In this document: positions 60,451-64,000 of the stretch, in pieces
How positions within the stretch are numbered: the first letter of the stretch is position 1
How the letters are laid out: each line of letters opens with the position of its first letter
Assembly: GCF_006829085.1 (NCBI RefSeq)
Contig: NZ_BJTC01000001.1
Coordinates: 504,500 to 568,499, forward strand
Source: Chryseobacterium sp. ON_d1
GTDB lineage: Bacteria; Bacteroidota; Bacteroidia; Flavobacteriales; Weeksellaceae
DNA length: 64,000 nt
Direction of reading: 5' to 3'
The notes under the pieces: model-generated
What the model was told of the DNA's origin: nothing
The model's input: only the letters and a program-made list of their open reading frames with translations
Database searches by the model: none
Translations under genes and position numbers: made by a program

Positions 60451-60592
60451 GTGATTTTTTACTATGAAATTTCGCCTTTTGCAATGTAATGCATTATTGT
60501 TCTATACGATATTGTGAAGTATTTACGTTCATTCATTATATTTAATGAATTATTCCTGACATTTAATTAAAAAACAGGATACAGATATTACA

Positions 60593-61654
60593 ATGATGAC
60601 AAAAATAATCGGGGTAGGAAATTATATCCCATCGGAAACCATAACCAACTTATTTTTTGATAAACATATTTTTCTTAATGAAGAAGGAATTTTATTAAAG
60701 GAGAATAACGCTTCCATCACGGACAAGCTGAAAAAAATTACAGGTATTGAAGAAAGGAGGTATGCTGACAGTACTCAGGTTACATCGGATTTGGGACTTA
60801 TTGCAGCGCGCTCAGCAATAGAGAATGCAGGAATAGACGCTGAAACACTGGATTATATCATATTTGCCCATAATTTTGGGGATGTCCGCTTCGGAACCGT
60901 GCAGTCTGATATGGTACCCAGTCTTGCGGCAAGGGTAAAACATTTATTGGGAATCAGAAACAATTTCTGTGTTGCCTATGATGTTCTTTTTGGATGTCCC
61001 GGATGGATAGAAGGAGTGATACAGGCTCATGCATTCATTAAATCAGGAATAGCAAAACGATGCCTGGTGATCGGGGCAGAAACGCTTTCCCGTGTGGTGG
61101 ATATCCACGACAGAGACAGTATGATTTATGCTGATGGTGCGGGAGCAGCTGTTCTGGAAGTAAATCATGACGATGACTCAGGAATAAAATCTCATTTATC
61201 AGCTTCCTATACTCTCAATGAAAAAGACTATCTGTATTTCGGAAAATCTTATAACAATGAAAGATGCCCGGATACACGGTATATTAAAATGGACGGCAGA
61301 AAAATATATGAGTTTGCCTTAGTGAATGTTCCTGATGCCATGAAAAAATGTCTTGATAACAGTGGATATTCCATTGATCAATTAAATAAAATTATTATTC
61401 ATCAGGCGAATGAAAAAATGGATGAAGCCATTGTCAGCAGGTTCTATCAGTTATATGGAAAACAGGTTCCGGAAAATATAATGCCTATGGTCATCCATAA
61501 ACTTGGAAACAGTAGTGTGGCTACAATTCCTTCTTTATTGACAATGATCCTGAATGACGAACTGGAGCATCATACAATCAGAAAAAATGATATAGTGCTG
61601 TTTGCATCTGTAGGAGCCGGAATGAATATTAATGCTTTTGTATATCAGTTTTAA
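60593..61654 (+). CDS. KAS III-like (FabH family) ketosynthase
   Basis: 353 residues. The FabH triad is intact: Cys135 in DVLFGCPGWIEGV, His270 in IIIHQANEKM and Asn306 in KLGNSSVATIP. It is slightly longer than FabH, with an insert near 22-45 (FFDKHIFLNEEGILLKENNA). No acyl carrier protein or other fatty-acid gene lies next to it, so it may be a specialised ketosynthase, for instance for branched or pigment precursors, rather than housekeeping FabH. ATGs at 60593 and 60596 are both possible. Confidence 0.85.
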   Translation: MMTKIIGVGNYIPSETITNLFFDKHIFLNEEGILLKENNASITDKLKKITGIEERRYADSTQVTSDLGLIAARSAIENAGIDAETLDYIIFAHNFGDVRFGTVQSDMVPSLAARVKHLLGIRNNFCVAYDVLFGCPGWIEGVIQAHAFIKSGIAKRCLVIGAETLSRVVDIHDRDSMIYADGAGAAVLEVNHDDDSGIKSHLSASYTLNEKDYLYFGKSYNNERCPDTRYIKMDGRKIYEFALVNVPDAMKKCLDNSGYSIDQLNKIIIHQANEKMDEAIVSRFYQLYGKQVPENIMPMVIHKLGNSSVATIPSLLTMILNDELEHHTIRKNDIVLFASVGAGMNINAFVYQF

Positions 61655-61877
61655 GGTACAAAAGAGGCTATCTGCTATGTTTGTGTTGTCAAATGTAAGA
61701 CAGTCCGCTTATTTTTTACAGACACAGTACTGATCCTTTCCGGTCTTTATGATTTAATAGAGACTCATAGCTCTTAAAGAGTTCAACCGCATAAAAGAAT
61801 AATAAGCAGTCCTGTTGTAACCAAAGGATCTTCATAAGGCTGGATGGTTATAAAGTACAAAAAATTAAAAGACATAG

Positions 61878-61905
61878 AAAAGGCTTTCCGATCGGAAAGC
61901 CTTTT
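61878..61905. terminator. 28-base perfect palindrome terminator
   Basis: AAAAGGCTTTCCGA is followed directly by its complement, then a T-rich run on the plus strand. It lies between convergent genes and can serve both. Confidence 0.85.
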
Positions 61906-61910
61906 GTTTT

Positions 61911-62702
61911 TTATTTGCAATTTTCGTTATAATCATAGATTACCTCATTGATAATTGAAAGTTTATCTACTGTTGAATTACTGATTTCATCTCTGATGAA
62001 TTTTCCAAGCCCTGTTCTTTTTTTCTCCTCATTTTTAAGGGAGCCATATTCTCCTTTTGCTATTTTTGCCTTTACATAAGGACAGTCGGCCAGGATAATT
62101 TTGGCTTTTGCCGGGGTCAGTTCTTCTACTTTTCCTCCTTTTTTAGAAAAAATATAATTTGGGTTTTCTCTTAACCGGTCTGTTTCTGCCTGGGAGATTG
62201 CCTGTGTACTGTTTGCTGAAAGTGCGGTAGGGTAACCATAAAGTTTATAAACTGTGATCTTGCCATCTGTTACTACTTCTGCAAACTGCTCTGTTCTTGA
62301 AAGGTTATTGATTGCTTTGAAGCCCGCAGCAAGTCCCGTTGTGCTTTCGGAGCTGTTTAAAGCTTCTCTCATATTGGAGTATTTAACCGATTTAAAAACC
62401 CTGGGAGTATCGCCTTCATACAGCATATATTCTTTAATATCATCTGTATCATAAGTCTTAAATTTAATTTTGTTTTTTGCTTTGTCAATATCAGCAATGG
62501 CTGCAAATTTTACTTTTAACTGATTTTGCCAGGGGCTGGAATAGCCTCCGTGTAAGTGTACGACACCTTCAATCTTTTTTCCTGCTTTATTGATGATATA
62601 TCCGTATTTTTCACCATTGTAGGTTCCGTTTTCTTCCTGATCCTGAGCGTAAGTATTCAGAGAAACAAGGCTGAATAAGCCAATAAGTAGTAATTTCTTC
62701 AT
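61911..62702 (-). CDS. Secreted protein of unknown function
   Basis: 263 residues with a signal peptide (MKKLLLIGLFSLVSLNTYAQ). The body starts ENGTYNGEKYGYIINKAGKKIEGVVHLHGG, a beta-rich pattern common in hypothetical proteins of this class; Cys occurs twice, in ILADCPYV and at ENCK. No known domain recognised. It has its own -7 element and terminator. Confidence 0.7.
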   Translation of the reverse strand: MKKLLLIGLFSLVSLNTYAQDQEENGTYNGEKYGYIINKAGKKIEGVVHLHGGYSSPWQNQLKVKFAAIADIDKAKNKIKFKTYDTDDIKEYMLYEGDTPRVFKSVKYSNMREALNSSESTTGLAAGFKAINNLSRTEQFAEVVTDGKITVYKLYGYPTALSANSTQAISQAETDRLRENPNYIFSKKGGKVEELTPAKAKIILADCPYVKAKIAKGEYGSLKNEEKKRTGLGKFIRDEISNSTVDKLSIINEVIYDYNENCK

Positions 62703-62722
62703 GGTTTTGTTTTAAATTTCAA

Positions 62723-62730
62723 CAAATATA
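62723..62730 (-). promoter_or_regulatory. -7 element of the secreted-protein gene
   Basis: On the minus strand TATATTTG, exact TAnnTTTG, about 20 bases before the ATG at 62702. Confidence 0.45.
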
Positions 62731-62782
62731 AATTTTTATATTTAAAATGATATAGCATTGAAGACTTTACTCCATCAACAAA

Positions 62783-62811
62783 AAAAGCTCTGGAAATTTT
62801 CCGAAGCTTTT
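62783..62811 (-). terminator. Terminator of the LptF/LptG-like gene
   Basis: AAAAGCT and AGCTTTT, with inner GGAAA/TTTCC, form a stem 23 bases after the permease stop. Confidence 0.7.
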
Positions 62812-62833
62812 ACTTTTTATTCTGATACCGAAA

Positions 62834-64000
62834 TTATTGATATCTCTGATGTTCTTTACTTTTTGAAAACCTTTTGGTGATAGGTTTGAACAGTGCTTTG
62901 TATTTTTCAGCATCAAACAGTTGCGAATCTGTAAGGGCTTTATACGTCATCCATACTCCGAAGGGAAGGAGGATAAGATTAGGAAGCCATGCTGCAAGAT
63001 AAGGATTCATTTTCCCGCTCCACGACATATTTTCCACCCCAACATTCATGACATAGAAGATAATGAAGATCACAATCGCGATGATAACCGGAAGTCCCAT
63101 TCCCCCTTTTCTGATGATGGAACCTAAACTGGCTCCGATCAGGAAGAAAATGATACACGTTACGGAATAGGCTACGATCCTCTGCTGATAAATAACAACC
63201 TTGCTGAAATACTTGACATTGGAACTGTATTCATTCTTTTTAGATTCCAGTGTTGATTTCAGATTGTCCAGTCTGTTGTAAGAATTGTAAATAATATCCA
63301 GTTTTTTGAATCCTTTTACAGTGTCCAGTTTTATCTGGGTTTTAGGGGCTACTTTATGCTTGTTGCCCTTGTCCATATAACTGATCACAGAATTGGTCTG
63401 GTTAAGAACCTCGGAACCGATGTTGTCAAAAAACTGTTTATTGTCTTTCTTTGTTTTGGTAATAGTACCATCCAGCTGGTTATAGGTCTGGAAACGGTAA
63501 TCATCTGTAATCTGTTCTTTTTCAATCGCTTTGTTGATGATTTCACTGATGTCAAAATGGGAGACCAATGTGTCAAATTTAATAGCCTGGTCAGGCTGTT
63601 TCTGTCTTACATTATCACCTTTTCCTGCAAAAGCGTCTTCAAATACGTATCCGTTATAGAGTACAAGCTTCAGGAAATTTTTATTGGCTGCCGGAACAAA
63701 TTTCCCTTTTTCCGCAACTACAGACTGCTGATTTTCGTAAGCATTGGCTTTTTTATGGACAAAAACTCCCTCAATATTTTCTCCGTTTTCTCCATATATT
63801 TTGTCAAATTTCACCATGTAACCAGGAATCTGGTCGATAAACTGTCCGGGAGTAAAGTTGATGGCCGGCTTTGTCTGGGCAATGTTGAAAAGCATGTTTT
63901 TAGCTTTTTTCTGAAAATCCGGTATGATATTGTTGGAGAAGAAAAACAGCATAATGGCAAGAGCTGTTGAAATTCCCAGAAGAGGAGTCATTACTCTGGT
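62834..64000 (-). CDS. LptF/LptG family LPS export permease, 5' end outside the window
   Basis: The frame is open to the right edge and begins mid-protein (TRVMTPLLGISTALAIMLFFFSNNIIP), so the internal Met at 63991 is not the start. About 388 residues are visible: the end of the first membrane domain, a periplasmic domain (about 30-265) and three C-terminal helices (IIFFLIGASLGSIIRKGGMGLPVIIAIVIFIIFYVMNVG, YLAAWLPNLILLPFGVWMTYKAL). GSIIRKGGMG is the family's conserved loop. It pulls lipopolysaccharide out of the inner membrane with LptB. Which of LptF or LptG it is cannot be decided from this part. Confidence 0.88.
   Translation of the reverse strand, partial: TRVMTPLLGISTALAIMLFFFSNNIIPDFQKKAKNMLFNIAQTKPAINFTPGQFIDQIPGYMVKFDKIYGENGENIEGVFVHKKANAYENQQSVVAEKGKFVPAANKNFLKLVLYNGYVFEDAFAGKGDNVRQKQPDQAIKFDTLVSHFDISEIINKAIEKEQITDDYRFQTYNQLDGTITKTKKDNKQFFDNIGSEVLNQTNSVISYMDKGNKHKVAPKTQIKLDTVKGFKKLDIIYNSYNRLDNLKSTLESKKNEYSSNVKYFSKVVIYQQRIVAYSVTCIIFFLIGASLGSIIRKGGMGLPVIIAIVIFIIFYVMNVGVENMSWSGKMNPYLAAWLPNLILLPFGVWMTYKALTDSQLFDAEKYKALFKPITKRFSKSKEHQRYQ

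Overview
The window looks like a chromosomal segment of a Bacteroidota member of the Flavobacteriia, most like Chryseobacterium and relatives. The basis is a SusC/SusD pair, a type IX secretion gene (porQ), a TamL-type lipoprotein, many short-signal lipoproteins, AT-rich spacers, and repeated promoters with the Bacteroidota -7 element TAnnTTTG. The genus is inferred from gene content and spacer style, not from a marker gene.

Region 1 (1-22960) is a pectin utilisation locus built as two divergent arms. The left arm (minus strand) reads susC, susD, CE8 pectin methylesterase, PL1 pectate lyase, DUF4861 protein, GH105 unsaturated-galacturonyl hydrolase and a GH43 enzyme cut by the window edge. 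The right arm (plus strand) is cytoplasmic: kduI, kduD, uxaC, kdgK, KDPG aldolase, exuT, uxaB, uxaA. Galacturonate goes through UxaC, UxaB and UxaA to KDG. The unsaturated uronates made by the lyase and GH105 go through KduI and KduD to the same KDG. KdgK and the aldolase then give pyruvate and glyceraldehyde-3-phosphate. Two near-identical palindromes of GalR/LacI type sit in the spacer, one before each arm, and a LacI-family regulator gene follows the locus.

Region 2 (22961-33212) holds a zinc alcohol dehydrogenase, an 890-base gene-free stretch with four terminator-like hairpins and a candidate FNR-controlled small RNA, tRNA-Arg(CCT), a hairpin made of two DnaA boxes, two alpha/beta hydrolases, an NAD(P)-binding protein, a methyltransferase and uvrA.

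Region 3 (33213-45800) has a TonB receptor with a DUF2490 partner, an M48 protease with a small ppGpp-hydrolase-like protein, a YegP protein, and a beta-oxidation operon (marR, fadB-like, four-helix-bundle gene, thiolase, acyl-CoA dehydrogenase). The MarR gene has two strong palindromic operators in front of it.

Region 4 (45811-64000) has a FecCD-type ABC importer with a TlpA thioredoxin, a 2Fe-2S flavin reductase, sanA-like, tamL, a SpoU methyltransferase, small envelope-stress-type proteins, cmk and porQ, pyrH and frr separated by an inserted lipase gene, a KAS III-like enzyme, and an LptF/LptG permease cut by the right edge. Several of the longest open frames begin at TTG; I moved most starts to an internal ATG and left TTG only where no ATG is possible.
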